A stretch of 64,000 nucleotides of DNA, taken from Thermoleophilia bacterium (lineage in GTDB: Bacteria > Actinomycetota > Thermoleophilia > Gaiellales > Gaiellaceae). The stretch lies in NCBI GenBank assembly GCA_023382435.1, contig JAHDVS010000002.1:87966-151965 (forward strand), given 5' to 3'. Each line of letters begins with the position of its first letter. Within the stretch, counting starts at the first letter, position 1. The translations under genes and the position numbers were made by a program. This document shows, piece by piece, positions 16,869 through 25,773 of the stretch. The notes beneath the pieces were generated by a model. It had not been told where the DNA came from and ran no database searches. It was given only the letters and a program-made list of their open reading frames with translations.

Positions 16869-18820
16869 CGGGCGGCGAGCCGGACCTCTTTGACGTCCAG
16901 ACCTCCGCGCCGGGCCCGGCAGGCACGCTGGCGCTGACGGACGAGCTCCTCCGCGACAGCCCCTCCGGAGACCTCTTCGGCCTGACCCAGGGTGCCGGGA
17001 TGGGCTGGGACCCGGCCAAGGTCGGCCGCGACCAGTGCCTGATCCTCTCCACGCAGGGCGGGCTGCGCGCCGACGACGGGACCCCGATCGCGCTCGGCTA
17101 CCACACCGGACACTGGGAGGTCGGGCTGCTCGTGCGCGAGGCGGCCGAGGAGCTCGACCGGCTCGGTGCGCTCCCGTTCGCAGGCGCAGTGACCGATCCC
17201 TGCGACGGCCGCTCCCAGGGGACGGTCGGGATGTTCGACTCGCTCCCCTACAGAAACGACGCCGCGATCGTGCTGCGCCGCCTCGTCCGCTCGCTGCCGC
17301 TGCGAAAGGGGGTAATCGGTGTCGCCACCTGCGACAAGGGCCTGCCGGCGATGCTGATGGCGCTCGCCTCGTTCCGGGACCTGGCCGGCGCGATCGTCCC
17401 CGGCGGCGTGACGCTGCCGCCCCGCTCCGGCGAGGACGCCGGGGCGGTGCAGACGCTCGGCGCGCGCTTCGCGCACGGGCTCGTTACGCTCGAGCAGGCC
17501 GCGGACCTCGGCTGCCGCGCCTGCGCGACACCCGGCGGCGGCTGCCAGTTCCTCGGCACCGCTGCGACCTCGCAGGTCGTCGCCGAGGCGCTCGGGCTGA
17601 CCGTCTCCCATGCCGCGCTTGCTCCCTCGGGGCAGCCGATCTGGCTCGACCTCGCGCGTCGCACCGCGCGCGCGGTTCAGGATCAGTGGCGGCGCGGCCG
17701 CACGCTCGGGGAGGTTCTGACCACCGAGGCAATCGAGAACGCGATGCTCGTGCACGCCGCGTTCGGCGGCTCGACCAATCTGATCATGCACATCCCGGCG
17801 ATCGCGCACGCGAGCGGGCTGCCACGGCCGACCGTGGACGACTGGCGCCGGATCAACCGGGCCGCCCCCCGGCTCGTCGACGTGCTGCCAAACGGGCCGC
17901 ACAATCACCCGACCGTGCGCGTCTTCCTCGCCGGCGGCGTGCCCGAGGTGATGCTCCACCTGCGAGCGCTCGGGCTCCTGCACACGGACGCGCGCACCGT
18001 GAGCGGCCGCAGCGTCGGCGAGACGCTCGACGAGTGGGAGGCAAGCGAGCGGCGCGCGCGGCTGCGAGCACGGCTCGCCGAGCTCGACGGGATCGACCCG
18101 GACGACGTGATCTCGCCACCCGAGCGCGCCCGCGCGAAAGGGCTGACATCCACGGTCTGCTTCCCCGGCGGCAACCTGGTACCGGGCGGCAGCGTGATCA
18201 AGTCGACCGCGATCGATCCCGCGGTGATCGACGAGGACGGCGTCTACCGGCTCACCGGCCCCGCACGCGTCTTCACGAGCGAGCCCGCGGCGATCGCGGC
18301 GATCAAGGGCACCGCGAGCGAGCAGATCCGGGCCGGCGACGTGATCGTGCTCGCGGGCCGTGGCCCGCTCGGCACCGGCATGGAGGAGGCAGCCCAGCTC
18401 ACCTCCGCGCTCAAGTTCCTGCCGTTCGGGCGCCACGTCGCGCTCGTCACGGATGCCCGCTTCTCCGGCGTGTCGACCGGCGCCTGCATCGGGCTCGTGA
18501 CTCCGGAAGCGCTCGAGGGCGGCCCGATCGGACGGGTCGTCGACGGCGACCGGATCCGCGTCGTCGTCGACACCGTCGGGCTCGAAGGATCGGTTGATCT
18601 CGTCGGCCACGACGACGTGGAGTGGACGCCGGAAGAGGCGGCGCGTGTCCTGGCCGCCCGGCCGACACGCCCCGAGATCGCTCCCGATCCGCGCCTGCCG
18701 GCCGACACGGCGCTCTGGGCGAAGCTCCAGTCCGTGAGCGGCGGCCTCTGGGGCGGCTGCGTCTACGACCTGGACGCGATCGCGGAGGCGCTCGGGGCAC
18801 CGCCTGCAGACCGCAGGTAG
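16865..18820 (+). CDS. IlvD/Edd-family sugar-acid dehydratase, YjhG/YagF-like
   Basis: A 651-residue dehydratase close in length and pattern to E. coli YjhG/YagF, which dehydrate D-xylonate. Likely iron-sulfur and metal segments are [23 protein letters not shown] and [12 protein letters not shown]; the C-terminal domain has VTDARFSG. It would remove water from an aldonate to give a 2-keto-3-deoxy acid. The ATG overlaps the URO-D gene stop (ATGA), so the two proteins are made together. This links a methyltransferase-like protein to sugar-acid breakdown. Exact aldonate unknown. Confidence 0.85.
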   Translation: MTGGEPDLFDVQTSAPGPAGTLALTDELLRDSPSGDLFGLTQGAGMGWDPAKVGRDQCLILSTQGGLRADDGTPIALGYHTGHWEVGLLVREAAEELDRLGALPFAGAVTDPCDGRSQGTVGMFDSLPYRNDAAIVLRRLVRSLPLRKGVIGVATCDKGLPAMLMALASFRDLAGAIVPGGVTLPPRSGEDAGAVQTLGARFAHGLVTLEQAADLGCRACATPGGGCQFLGTAATSQVVAEALGLTVSHAALAPSGQPIWLDLARRTARAVQDQWRRGRTLGEVLTTEAIENAMLVHAAFGGSTNLIMHIPAIAHASGLPRPTVDDWRRINRAAPRLVDVLPNGPHNHPTVRVFLAGGVPEVMLHLRALGLLHTDARTVSGRSVGETLDEWEASERRARLRARLAELDGIDPDDVISPPERARAKGLTSTVCFPGGNLVPGGSVIKSTAIDPAVIDEDGVYRLTGPARVFTSEPAAIAAIKGTASEQIRAGDVIVLAGRGPLGTGMEEAAQLTSALKFLPFGRHVALVTDARFSGVSTGACIGLVTPEALEGGPIGRVVDGDRIRVVVDTVGLEGSVDLVGHDDVEWTPEEAARVLAARPTRPEIAPDPRLPADTALWAKLQSVSGGLWGGCVYDLDAIAEALGAPPADRR

Positions 18821-18834
18821 CCGCCGGCCGGCGG
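18821..18834. terminator. Possible bidirectional terminator between convergent genes
   Basis: CCGCCGGCCGGCGG is a perfect 14-bp palindrome directly after the dehydratase stop and nine bases before the convergent SDR-like stop. It has no T-run, so intrinsic termination is only suggested by position and symmetry. Confidence 0.3.
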
Positions 18835-18842
18835 GGCTGCGC

Positions 18843-19418
18843 TCACGAAGCGAGCGGGCTGCCCCCGGCCGTCTTGGTGATCCACGCGCCACCGTCGACC
18901 GCGAGCACGGCGCCGGTGACGTAGGCGGCCGCGGGCGACGCCAGGTAGGCGATCGCGCCGGCGACATCCTCGGGCCGGGCGAGCCGGCCGACCGGAATCC
19001 CCTCGAGCAGCGCCGCCGGCTCGCCCTCGAGCCAGCCGTGGACGACCGTGTTGACCGTGATCCCCTTGCCACCGAGCTCGACCGCGCCGACCTGGGCAAG
19101 CGTGGTCAGGAAGCCACCGACGGCCGCCTCGAGAGCCGCGCCCTGGACGACCCGCGCCGAGGCGGTCGAGACGACGAATACGACCCGGCCCGCCTGGCCC
19201 TCCCGCTCCCACGCCGCGGCCCGCTCCCGGGCGACCCGGAACGCGGCGCGGGCGCCGGCGAGCGCCGAGTCCCACTCGGCCTGGGTCAGGTCGAGCACCC
19301 GGGCGCGCGCCGGCGAGCCGGGGCCGGCGACGACCACGGGCAGCTCCGCGCCGGCGAGCGCAGCCCGCACCGCGGCCTCGAGACCCGCCGGAAGCCCGAC
19401 GACTGTCGCGGCGCCCAT
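18843..19418 (-). CDS. Degenerate SDR-like protein lacking cofactor and catalytic motifs
   Basis: A 191-residue protein whose C-terminal half is plainly SDR (GKGITVNTVVHGW, GRLARPEDVAGAIAYLAS, AVDGGAW). The N-terminal glycine motif is reduced to VVGLPAG, and the place of the catalytic Tyr-x-x-x-Lys reads AALEAAVGGFL, with neither residue. It is about 60 residues shorter than its neighbours. It is coupled to the next SDR gene by a one-base TGATG overlap, and the frame is intact. It may be a non-catalytic partner subunit of that SDR, or a decaying copy. An enzymatic role looks unlikely. Confidence 0.7.
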   Translation of the reverse strand: MGAATVVGLPAGLEAAVRAALAGAELPVVVAGPGSPARARVLDLTQAEWDSALAGARAAFRVARERAAAWEREGQAGRVVFVVSTASARVVQGAALEAAVGGFLTTLAQVGAVELGGKGITVNTVVHGWLEGEPAALLEGIPVGRLARPEDVAGAIAYLASPAAAYVTGAVLAVDGGAWITKTAGGSPLAS

Positions 19419-20197
19419 CAGTACTTCCCCACCACGAAGCCGCCGTCGACGCGGAGAAACTCACCGGTCACGTAGTCGCCGTCCGGAGAGGTGCAGAGGT
19501 AGACGACGGCCCGCCCCTGCTCGACCGGCTCGGACGGTCGGGAGATCGGGATCAGCTTCAGCGTCGCCTCCTCGTCCTCACTGGTGCGCAGCCCGGGCGA
19601 GCGGTCGTTCAGCTGCGACTTCACCCAGCCCGGACCGATGTGGTTGACGTTGATCCCGTGCTGGCCGAGCTCGATCGCCATCGTCTCGCAGAGGGCCCGC
19701 ACCGCCTGCTTCGTGGAGCCGTAGACCGCCATCGTGGAGAAGCACATCTGCACGTGCACCGAGGAGGTGAACACGATCCGGCCGCCGTCGCCGCGCGCGA
19801 CCATGGCTCGCGCGGCCGCCTGCCCGACGTTGAACGCGCCGGTCAGGTTGACGCCGACGATCCGATCGAGGGAGTCCTCCGTGATCTCGGTCCACGCCTG
19901 CCAGTCGGCGACGCCGGCATTCGAGCAGACGATCCAGGGCGAGCCGAGCTCGCCCTCGACGCGGCGGAACAGCTCGTCCACCTGGGCGCGCTGCGCCACG
20001 TCGCAGCGGTAGAACGCCGAGCGGCAGCCGAGCTCCCGAATCTGCCCGGCGAGCTCGTCTCCCGCCTGCTCGAAGCCCACGTCCGCGCAGGCGACGTCCG
20101 CGCCCTCCGCAGCCAGCGCGAGCGCGATCCCGCGGCCGATGCCCCGCTCGTGCGAGGCGCCGGTGACGAGCGCCACCTTCCCGTCGAGCCGGCCCAT
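19418..20197 (-). CDS. SDR family oxidoreductase
   Basis: A 259-residue short-chain dehydrogenase with TGASHERGIGRGIA (the glycine motif widened by two residues), SNAG, serine in VFTSS, and YGSTK as catalytic Tyr and Lys. The C-terminus VDGGFVVGKY is usual. The start at 20197 shares one base with the stop of the upstream isomerase, and the degenerate SDR follows in the same way. It belongs to the minus-strand sugar operon 18843-23874. Substrate unknown. Confidence 0.88.
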   Translation of the reverse strand: MGRLDGKVALVTGASHERGIGRGIALALAAEGADVACADVGFEQAGDELAGQIRELGCRSAFYRCDVAQRAQVDELFRRVEGELGSPWIVCSNAGVADWQAWTEITEDSLDRIVGVNLTGAFNVGQAAARAMVARGDGGRIVFTSSVHVQMCFSTMAVYGSTKQAVRALCETMAIELGQHGINVNHIGPGWVKSQLNDRSPGLRTSEDEEATLKLIPISRPSEPVEQGRAVVYLCTSPDGDYVTGEFLRVDGGFVVGKY

Positions 20198-21075
20198 CAG
20201 CCGGGCGCCTTCCTCGCCGCCCAGGCCCGCTCGAACCCGGCCTTGCCGCGGCGCACGACCTCGAGCGGGTCCTGCTTCCAGAGCGAGTCCTCGAAGTCCA
20301 GGTCGGAGAAGGAGCCGTCGTCCGAGAAGATCTCGAGGTCGAACCAGCCGACGACCCCGGCCGCGTCGAGCGCCCCGAAGATCGCGGGCAGGTCGATGAT
20401 CCCGTCGCCCGGGAGCACGCGATCGAAGTCGTTGCGCGTCGGGTCTCGCCAGTCGCAGACATGGACGCTCGGCACGATCCTGTCCCCGTGGCGCACGGTG
20501 TGCTCGAGCACGTCGTCCGTATCCCAGAGGTGGTAGACGTCGAAGAGGAGCTTGACGTTCGGTTCGCCGATCTCGTCCAGCAGGTCGATCGTGCCGGGGA
20601 TGTCGCCGATGATCGACCACGTCCCGTAGACCTCGCGATGGAGCGGCTCGAGCCCGAGCGTGAGGCCGTGGTCGGCGGCCACCCTGGCCGCCCGGCGCAG
20701 CCCGTTCACGGCGACACGGCGTTTCTCCGCCGCGTCGACCCCGTCGCCGGGGTCGCCTGTCAGGCAGAGGATCACCTCCGGCTCGAAGGGAGCAAACCGG
20801 CGGATCGCGGCGCAGAGCCCCTCCGTGCGCTCCTCGGGGTCGGTCGGGCCCGGGAACGGCACGGGCCAGATCGAGAGCGTGCCGGGGATGATCGTCGTCG
20901 CCTTCAGCCCGCTGTCGCGGAGCCTGGCGAGAGCGTCGGCGTCACGGCCCTCGCCGAGCTTGAACTCCCAGATCCCGATCCCCTCGATACCCGCCTCGCG
21001 GTACGTCTCGAGGTCCTGCTCGAACGTCTGGTGGAACGTCGTGATCTCGGAAATCGAGAACTTCGGGTCTGCCAT
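20197..21075 (-). CDS. Sugar phosphate isomerase/epimerase (TIM barrel)
   Basis: A 292-residue xylose-isomerase-like TIM-barrel protein. Possible metal ligands are Glu in LGLEPLH, Asp in LLFDVYHLW, His in VHVCDW and Glu in FDLEIFS. The GDGIIDLPAI segment is typical of IolE/IolH and hydroxypyruvate-isomerase relatives. It sits between an MDR dehydrogenase and an SDR in one operon, suggesting an oxidised cyclitol or keto-sugar as substrate. Confidence 0.87.
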   Translation of the reverse strand: MADPKFSISEITTFHQTFEQDLETYREAGIEGIGIWEFKLGEGRDADALARLRDSGLKATTIIPGTLSIWPVPFPGPTDPEERTEGLCAAIRRFAPFEPEVILCLTGDPGDGVDAAEKRRVAVNGLRRAARVAADHGLTLGLEPLHREVYGTWSIIGDIPGTIDLLDEIGEPNVKLLFDVYHLWDTDDVLEHTVRHGDRIVPSVHVCDWRDPTRNDFDRVLPGDGIIDLPAIFGALDAAGVVGWFDLEIFSDDGSFSDLDFEDSLWKQDPLEVVRRGKAGFERAWAARKAPG

Positions 21076-21085
21076 GGTGACCCCC

Positions 21086-22144
21086 TCAGGGCTTGATCAC
21101 GGTCTTGACGACCTCGTCTTCCCGGTTCAGCACTCGCTCGATCGCTCCCGCGATCCCGTCGAGGCTGGCCGAGTGCGTGATGATCCGGTCCGTCGCGATC
21201 TTCGAGTCGGCGAGGATCTGGATCGTCTTCGGCCACTGGAGCGGGTAGAGCAGCGAGAACCGGATCGTCTTGTCCAGGTACAGGTTCCCGAGCAGGGGGA
21301 CCGAGATCGCGTCGGTCGGACCGGCGAGGCCCATCAGAACGACGACCGAGCCGGGCCCGGTCACCTCCACCGCCTGCTGGTTCGCGGCCACGTTCGCGGT
21401 CGCGACGAGCGCCCTGTCGGCGAGCTGGCCGCCGTTGGCGTCCTGAATCGCCCGGGCGACGTCCTCGACGTAGAACGGCGAGGACTCCTCCTTGGGGTTC
21501 CAGGCGAAGTCGGCACCGAGCTCCCGCGCGACCTGGAGGCGGTAGTCCCGGGTGCCGACGATGGCTACGCGGGCGCCCTCGTTTCTCAACAGCTGCACCA
21601 TCGCGAGGCCGACCGGGCCCGGCCCCCAGACGACCGCGAAGTTCCCCGGCTCGATCTCCGCACGCTTGACCGCGTAGACCGCGGACGAGAGCATCTCCAC
21701 GAACGCCCCCTGCTCGTCCGTGAGCGTCTCCGGAAGCTTGTACGCGTGGGCGACCTTCCCGGTCACGTACTCGGCGAAGCCGCCGTTCATGGTCACGCCG
21801 AGCACGGTCAGGTTCTGGCAGAACTGGAGCTTCCCCGCGCGGCAGGCGTTGCAGGCGTTGCAGCTCTGCACCGGGTTGAGAGAGACCCGGTCGCCCACGG
21901 CGAGACCGTAGCGCTCCGCCAGCACGCCGCCCTGCACGACCTCGCCGCAGATCTCGTGCCCGAGCACGAGCGGCCCTTTCCCGTCGGGCGTCCCGAGCGG
22001 GCTCTTGCCGTAGTAGTACTCGATGTCCGAGCCGCAGAAGCCACAGGCGATCACCTTGACGACCACCTCGTCCGGCCCGGCCTCGGGCTCGGGGAGATCC
22101 TCGAGGCGCAGATCCTCCGCCTCGTAGAAGACGGCAGCCTTCAT
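21086..22144 (-). CDS. Zinc-dependent MDR alcohol/polyol dehydrogenase
   Basis: A 352-residue medium-chain dehydrogenase. The catalytic zinc site has Cys in CGFCGSD and His-Glu in GHEICG. The structural zinc loop has four cysteines in CNACNACRAGKLQFC, and NAD binds at WGPGPVGLAM. It resembles sorbitol/threonine dehydrogenases. GAGGAGG lies before the ATG. Unlike the copy at the window's left edge it is complete, and both stand next to a TIM-barrel isomerase, so the two operons appear to use the same chemistry on related sugars. Confidence 0.9.
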   Translation of the reverse strand: MKAAVFYEAEDLRLEDLPEPEAGPDEVVVKVIACGFCGSDIEYYYGKSPLGTPDGKGPLVLGHEICGEVVQGGVLAERYGLAVGDRVSLNPVQSCNACNACRAGKLQFCQNLTVLGVTMNGGFAEYVTGKVAHAYKLPETLTDEQGAFVEMLSSAVYAVKRAEIEPGNFAVVWGPGPVGLAMVQLLRNEGARVAIVGTRDYRLQVARELGADFAWNPKEESSPFYVEDVARAIQDANGGQLADRALVATANVAANQQAVEVTGPGSVVVLMGLAGPTDAISVPLLGNLYLDKTIRFSLLYPLQWPKTIQILADSKIATDRIITHSASLDGIAGAIERVLNREDEVVKTVIKP

Positions 22145-22193
22145 CGCGTTGTCCTCCTCGAGTTGTGCGTTCCCGTGAGCGGCATCCTCCGGC

Positions 22194-23120
22194 TCACCCC
22201 TTGCGGACGTACTGGTCGAGCTTCTCGTTCAGCCACAGCACGCCGTCCCAGGTGTCCTGCCACGCCTTCGAGCCCATCGGGATCGAGTCGACGGCCCACC
22301 ACTCGCCGTCGTACACGTCGGCCAGGACCGGCATCAGCTCGTCGAAGTCGATGATCCCCTCGCCGAAACTGGACTTCGTCCCGAACATGTTGAAGTGCGT
22401 GTTCATGTCGGTGTCGCAGAGGTGGACGTGCCCGATCGAGCCGGCCGGCAACATCTTGATGAACTCGATCTGGTTCGGCAGCGTCTCCGCGGGCTGAACG
22501 TGGTTGTGACCGATGACGCCGCAGGCCTGGAAGTGGCCGGTGTCGTACATGATCTTGAAGTTCGGGCTCCCGACGTCCCGCAGCATCTTCACGGTCTCCG
22601 ACGGCTTGTTGAACGGCTGCAGCGACTCGAGCTCCCAGAGCATGACGACGCCATGCTCGGCGCCCCGCGCCGCATGGTGCTGAAACGTCTTGACGACGCG
22701 GTCCCAGACCTGATCGTAGTCCGCATCGTAGGGGAGCGGCCCGGCCGCACCGGGATCGACCCGCATCCCCGGGATCTCCATGTCGGCTGCCAGCTCGAGA
22801 TAGCTCTCGAAGTACTTCAGGTACTCGTCGTAGACCTCCTGGGAGCCGGTCGCCCAGGGCAGCCGGAACAGGTCGCCGTACGGCCCGGGCGCGATCCCCG
22901 CGATCTCGAGCCCGAGATCGTCGGTCAGCCACGTGCGGAGCTTCTGCCGGCTCGCCTTGTCCGGAAAGCGCTCCACCGTCGCGTGGTCGAAGAAGCCGCC
23001 GATCTCGATGCCGTCGTACTCGAACGCGGAGAGCACCTTCGCAACCTGCTCGAGGGTGGCCATCCGATCGAACCCGAATGCCATGCACCAGCTACCACGA
23101 CAGACCTTCGCATTCGCCAT
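22194..23120 (-). CDS. Sugar phosphate isomerase/epimerase (TIM barrel)
   Basis: A 308-residue xylose-isomerase-like barrel. Probable metal-site segments are LWELESLQ (Glu), IMYDTGHFQ (Asp and His), HVHLCDTD and the late VDSIPMG. I start at the ATG at 23120, six bases behind AGGAGG; the ATG six bases earlier directly abuts that ribosome site. The SDR gene upstream ends ten bases before. Together with the isomerase at 20197-21075 this operon carries two different barrels, perhaps acting on successive intermediates. Confidence 0.87.
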   Translation of the reverse strand: MANAKVCRGSWCMAFGFDRMATLEQVAKVLSAFEYDGIEIGGFFDHATVERFPDKASRQKLRTWLTDDLGLEIAGIAPGPYGDLFRLPWATGSQEVYDEYLKYFESYLELAADMEIPGMRVDPGAAGPLPYDADYDQVWDRVVKTFQHHAARGAEHGVVMLWELESLQPFNKPSETVKMLRDVGSPNFKIMYDTGHFQACGVIGHNHVQPAETLPNQIEFIKMLPAGSIGHVHLCDTDMNTHFNMFGTKSSFGEGIIDFDELMPVLADVYDGEWWAVDSIPMGSKAWQDTWDGVLWLNEKLDQYVRKG

Positions 23121-23130
23121 TCCCATCCTC

Positions 23131-23874
23131 CTAGTCCATGTGGAGGCCGCCGTTGACATCGACGTGCGCTCCGTTGACGAAACTGGCTGCGTCCGAGGCG
23201 AGAACGACAACCAGCGCTGCCACTTCCTCGGGCAGGCCCACCCGTCCGAGCGGGGTCGCGCCGACCGTCCGCTCGCGCACCTCGGCGGGCCAGGCGGCGA
23301 TCATCGGTGTCTCGATGATCCCCGGGTTGACGCAGTTGGCGGTCACGCCGTGCGGACCGGCGAACCGCGCGATCGACTTCGTGAGCGCGGCCACCCCCGC
23401 CTTCGAGGCGGCGTACGCGGCGCCGGCGGCGAGTCCCCCCACCTGGCCGGCGAGAGAGCCCATCGTGACGATCCTCCCGCTACCTCGCGGGATCATCACG
23501 CGCAGCGCGGCCTGGCAGCAGAGGAACGTGCCACGCAGATTGACGGCCTGGATTCGGTCCCATTCGCCCGGGTCGATCAGGTCGAACGGCGTTGCGTGGA
23601 AGGCGCCCGCGCACGTGACGAGCACGTCGAGCTGCCCGAAGCGATCGACGGCCGTCCCCACCATCCTCTCGATCTCGTGGGGATCGGTGACATCGACGCG
23701 AATGCCGGCGCAGCCGTCGCCGAGCTCGCCGGCAGCGCTGGCCGCGCGCGTACCGTCCAGGTCGGCCAGCAGAACCCGCGCTCCCTCACCGGCGAGCGCG
23801 CTAGCCGAGCACAGACCGATGCCGCTGGCCGCGCCCGTCACGATCGCCGTCTTTCCCCCGAGCCGCCCGGTCAT
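23131..23874 (-). CDS. SDR family oxidoreductase
   Basis: A 247-residue classical short-chain dehydrogenase with TGAASGIG, CAGA in place of NNAG, serine in TMGS and YAASK as the catalytic pair, then PGIIETPM and VNGG. The ATG at 23874 gives the normal N-terminus (MTGRLGGK); an upstream GTG at 23913 is possible but adds an atypical tail. It is the first gene of the minus-strand sugar operon, which runs through two isomerases, an MDR dehydrogenase and two further SDR genes to 18843. Confidence 0.88.
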   Translation of the reverse strand: MTGRLGGKTAIVTGAASGIGLCSASALAGEGARVLLADLDGTRAASAAGELGDGCAGIRVDVTDPHEIERMVGTAVDRFGQLDVLVTCAGAFHATPFDLIDPGEWDRIQAVNLRGTFLCCQAALRVMIPRGSGRIVTMGSLAGQVGGLAAGAAYAASKAGVAALTKSIARFAGPHGVTANCVNPGIIETPMIAAWPAEVRERTVGATPLGRVGLPEEVAALVVVLASDAASFVNGAHVDVNGGLHMD

Positions 23875-23943
23875 TCGCTCGCTGCCCCGATCGGGCCGGC
23901 ATTGGCTAGACACATTCGTGCCCCATCGTATAGCCGCGAATCG

Positions 23944-24429
23944 TCACGCCTGCGGCCCACTGGGCCATGGCCGCACGAGCTCGAGGATCTCGACCGCGTT
24001 CCCGTCAGGGTCATCCAGGTACAGGCCCTTGCCGCCGTCGTTCGGGCCGCCAACCACCCGTACGGGTCGGCCGCCCGCGGAGCGGATCCGCACGCCTGCC
24101 GCATGCAGGCGGTCGCAGACGAGCTCGAGATCCTCGACGACGAAGCAGAGGTGTGCGGATCCGGCGTGGTTCGGCTCCCTCGCCCGGCTGTCTCCCCTCG
24201 GTTCCTTGTACTCGAGCAGCTCGAAGTTGGCCCCGTAGCCCTGGAGATGGACGAGCCGGACCCTGGCGCCCGGTATCCCCGTCACCCGCTCGACGAAGCC
24301 GCCCGGCTCGACCTCGCGATCAGATACGAGTCGCATCCCGAACAGGTCGCGATAGAACGCGAGCGAGCGGTCGGCATCCGAGCAGGTGATCTCGAAGTGG
24401 TGGAGCCCGGTGATCGGCAACCCGCTCAT
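23944..24429 (-). CDS. VOC (glyoxalase/dioxygenase) superfamily protein
   Basis: A 161-residue vicinal-oxygen-chelate protein with two beta-alpha-beta modules. Possible metal ligands are His in GLHHFEI, His in SAHLCFVV and Glu in AVEILELV. VOC proteins isomerise, epimerise, lyse or oxidise substrates at a divalent metal. It lies between a LacI regulator and a sugar operon, all on the minus strand, so it may be controlled with them. The ATG at 24429 is chosen because the upstream open frame reads as low-complexity basic sequence. Confidence 0.82.
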   Translation of the reverse strand: MSGLPITGLHHFEITCSDADRSLAFYRDLFGMRLVSDREVEPGGFVERVTGIPGARVRLVHLQGYGANFELLEYKEPRGDSRAREPNHAGSAHLCFVVEDLELVCDRLHAAGVRIRSAGGRPVRVVGGPNDGGKGLYLDDPDGNAVEILELVRPWPSGPQA

Positions 24430-24487
24430 CGCCCCCCCGGCTCGCGCCAGCGGCGGCCGGGGCCGGCCGCGCTCGTGACGACCCGCC

Positions 24488-25522
24488 TCACGCGCCCAGC
24501 ACCCCTTCCGTGACGCGCGGTCGACCCGTGCTCCCCCGCACGAGCAGGCGCGTCGGCAAGACAAGGCGATTCGGCGGCCCGTCGTGGCCCGCGAACCGCT
24601 CCAGCAGGAGCCGGCCGATGATCCGCCCCAGTTCAGGCAGATCACGCTCGATCACGTCGATCGGCGGTGCGTGCAGCCGGGTCGCGGCGATGTCGTCGCA
24701 CGCGACGATGGAGAGCTCGTCGGGGACACGGACACGGAGCTCCTGGAGCGCCTCGAGCACGCCGACGGTGAGCTGGTTGTGCCCGGTGATGATCGCCGTC
24801 GGCGGCTCAGCGAGCGCCAGCAGCTCCCGGGCCACGCGGGCTCCGATCGCCCGGCCGGGCTCGAGGCTGATCACGAGGCGGTCGCTCGCCGGCAGCCCGA
24901 GCCGGCGCGCGTGCCTTCGAAACCCGATCATCCTGGCCCTGCTCCCGAGTTGCCCCGAGCTGCCGGCGACGAGCGCGACGCGACGGTGCCCGAGCGCGAC
25001 GAGCCGCGTCAGAGCCTCACCCATCCCCGCCGCGTGATCCGAGATGACCGAGTCCGCGTTCGAGCCGGGCACGTCGCGATCGAAGAGAACGCAGGTGAAT
25101 CCGCCGAGCCGATCGGCCAGGCCGGGAGCGCGCTCGTCGGCGACCGCCGCGACCAGCCCGTCGAGCCGGCGCTGACGGAGCACCGTGAGCATGCTTGCCT
25201 CACGCTCCGGGTCGTTCTCGGAGTGGGCGAGCACGAGCGCGTACCCGGCGGGATCGAGGACGGCATCGACGCCCTTGGCCACAGCGGCGAACGACGGGTT
25301 GGAGATGTCGGCCACGACAAAACCGACGGCCCGGGTCGTGCCCGTGCGCATGCTGCGCGCGACGAAGTCGGGAAGGTAGTCGAGCTCACGCACCGCCTCC
25401 AGCACGCGGCGGCGGGCGCCCTCCGACACGTAGGGATAGTCGTTGAGCACGCGCGAGACAGTCGAGACGGACACGCTGGCGCGCTTGGCGACCTCACGGA
25501 TGGTGGACGGTCGGGGCAACAT
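24488..25522 (-). CDS. LacI family transcriptional regulator
   Basis: A 344-residue regulator with the LacI helix-turn-helix and hinge (TIREVAKRASVSVSTVSRVLNDYPYVSEGAR) and a periplasmic-binding-protein-like effector domain for a sugar. The ATG at 25522 has AGGA eight bases upstream and lies downstream of a matching operator; the open frame to 25582 would run through that operator and the -10 box. It probably controls itself and the sugar genes downstream on the same strand. The inducer is unknown. Confidence 0.9.
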   Translation of the reverse strand: MLPRPSTIREVAKRASVSVSTVSRVLNDYPYVSEGARRRVLEAVRELDYLPDFVARSMRTGTTRAVGFVVADISNPSFAAVAKGVDAVLDPAGYALVLAHSENDPEREASMLTVLRQRRLDGLVAAVADERAPGLADRLGGFTCVLFDRDVPGSNADSVISDHAAGMGEALTRLVALGHRRVALVAGSSGQLGSRARMIGFRRHARRLGLPASDRLVISLEPGRAIGARVARELLALAEPPTAIITGHNQLTVGVLEALQELRVRVPDELSIVACDDIAATRLHAPPIDVIERDLPELGRIIGRLLLERFAGHDGPPNRLVLPTRLLVRGSTGRPRVTEGVLGA

Positions 25523-25535
25523 CGCGGACGATCCT

Positions 25536-25548
25536 GGAAACGTTTTCC
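25536..25548. promoter_or_regulatory. LacI-family operator at the regulator's own transcription start
   Basis: GGAAACGTTTTCC is a near-perfect palindrome with the central CG typical of LacI/GalR-family operators. It lies 14-26 bases before the ATG and just downstream of the -10 box, so bound repressor would block initiation. This predicts negative autoregulation. Confidence 0.65.
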
Positions 25549-25553
25549 GGCTC

Positions 25554-25582
25554 ACCCTAACGCGCCCCTTGGGAGTGGTCAA
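25554..25582 (-). promoter_or_regulatory. Promoter of the LacI-family regulator gene
   Basis: On the minus strand TTGACC (25582-25577) and TAGGGT (25559-25554) are separated by exactly 17 bases. Predicted initiation falls at about 25547, inside the operator. Confidence 0.6.
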
Positions 25583-25619
25583 GGTCGGCGGGCGGTCGAG
25601 ACCGCTCGCGTCGTGACTC

Positions 25620-25773
25620 AGCCTGGATCCACCGACTATGCGTGACCACGGGGCGTTCGGCTGGGCCGGCAGGACGTGGCGGGGTGACGGCGGGCGGGCC
25701 GAGACCCGGACAGGGAGCGGCCTGACGAGCCTAGACGGGCGGCACCGTCCGCGCAGATCGGTGGATCCAGGCT
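25620..25773. repeat. 16-bp perfect inverted repeat enclosing about 122 bp
   Basis: AGCCTGGATCCACCGA at 25620-25635 is the exact reverse complement of TCGGTGGATCCAGGCT at 25758-25773. The right arm reaches the first base of the stop triplet of the minus-strand isomerase gene. The enclosed DNA has no convincing gene. It could be a small miniature element, a long-armed terminator or a protein-binding pair. Confidence 0.6.
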
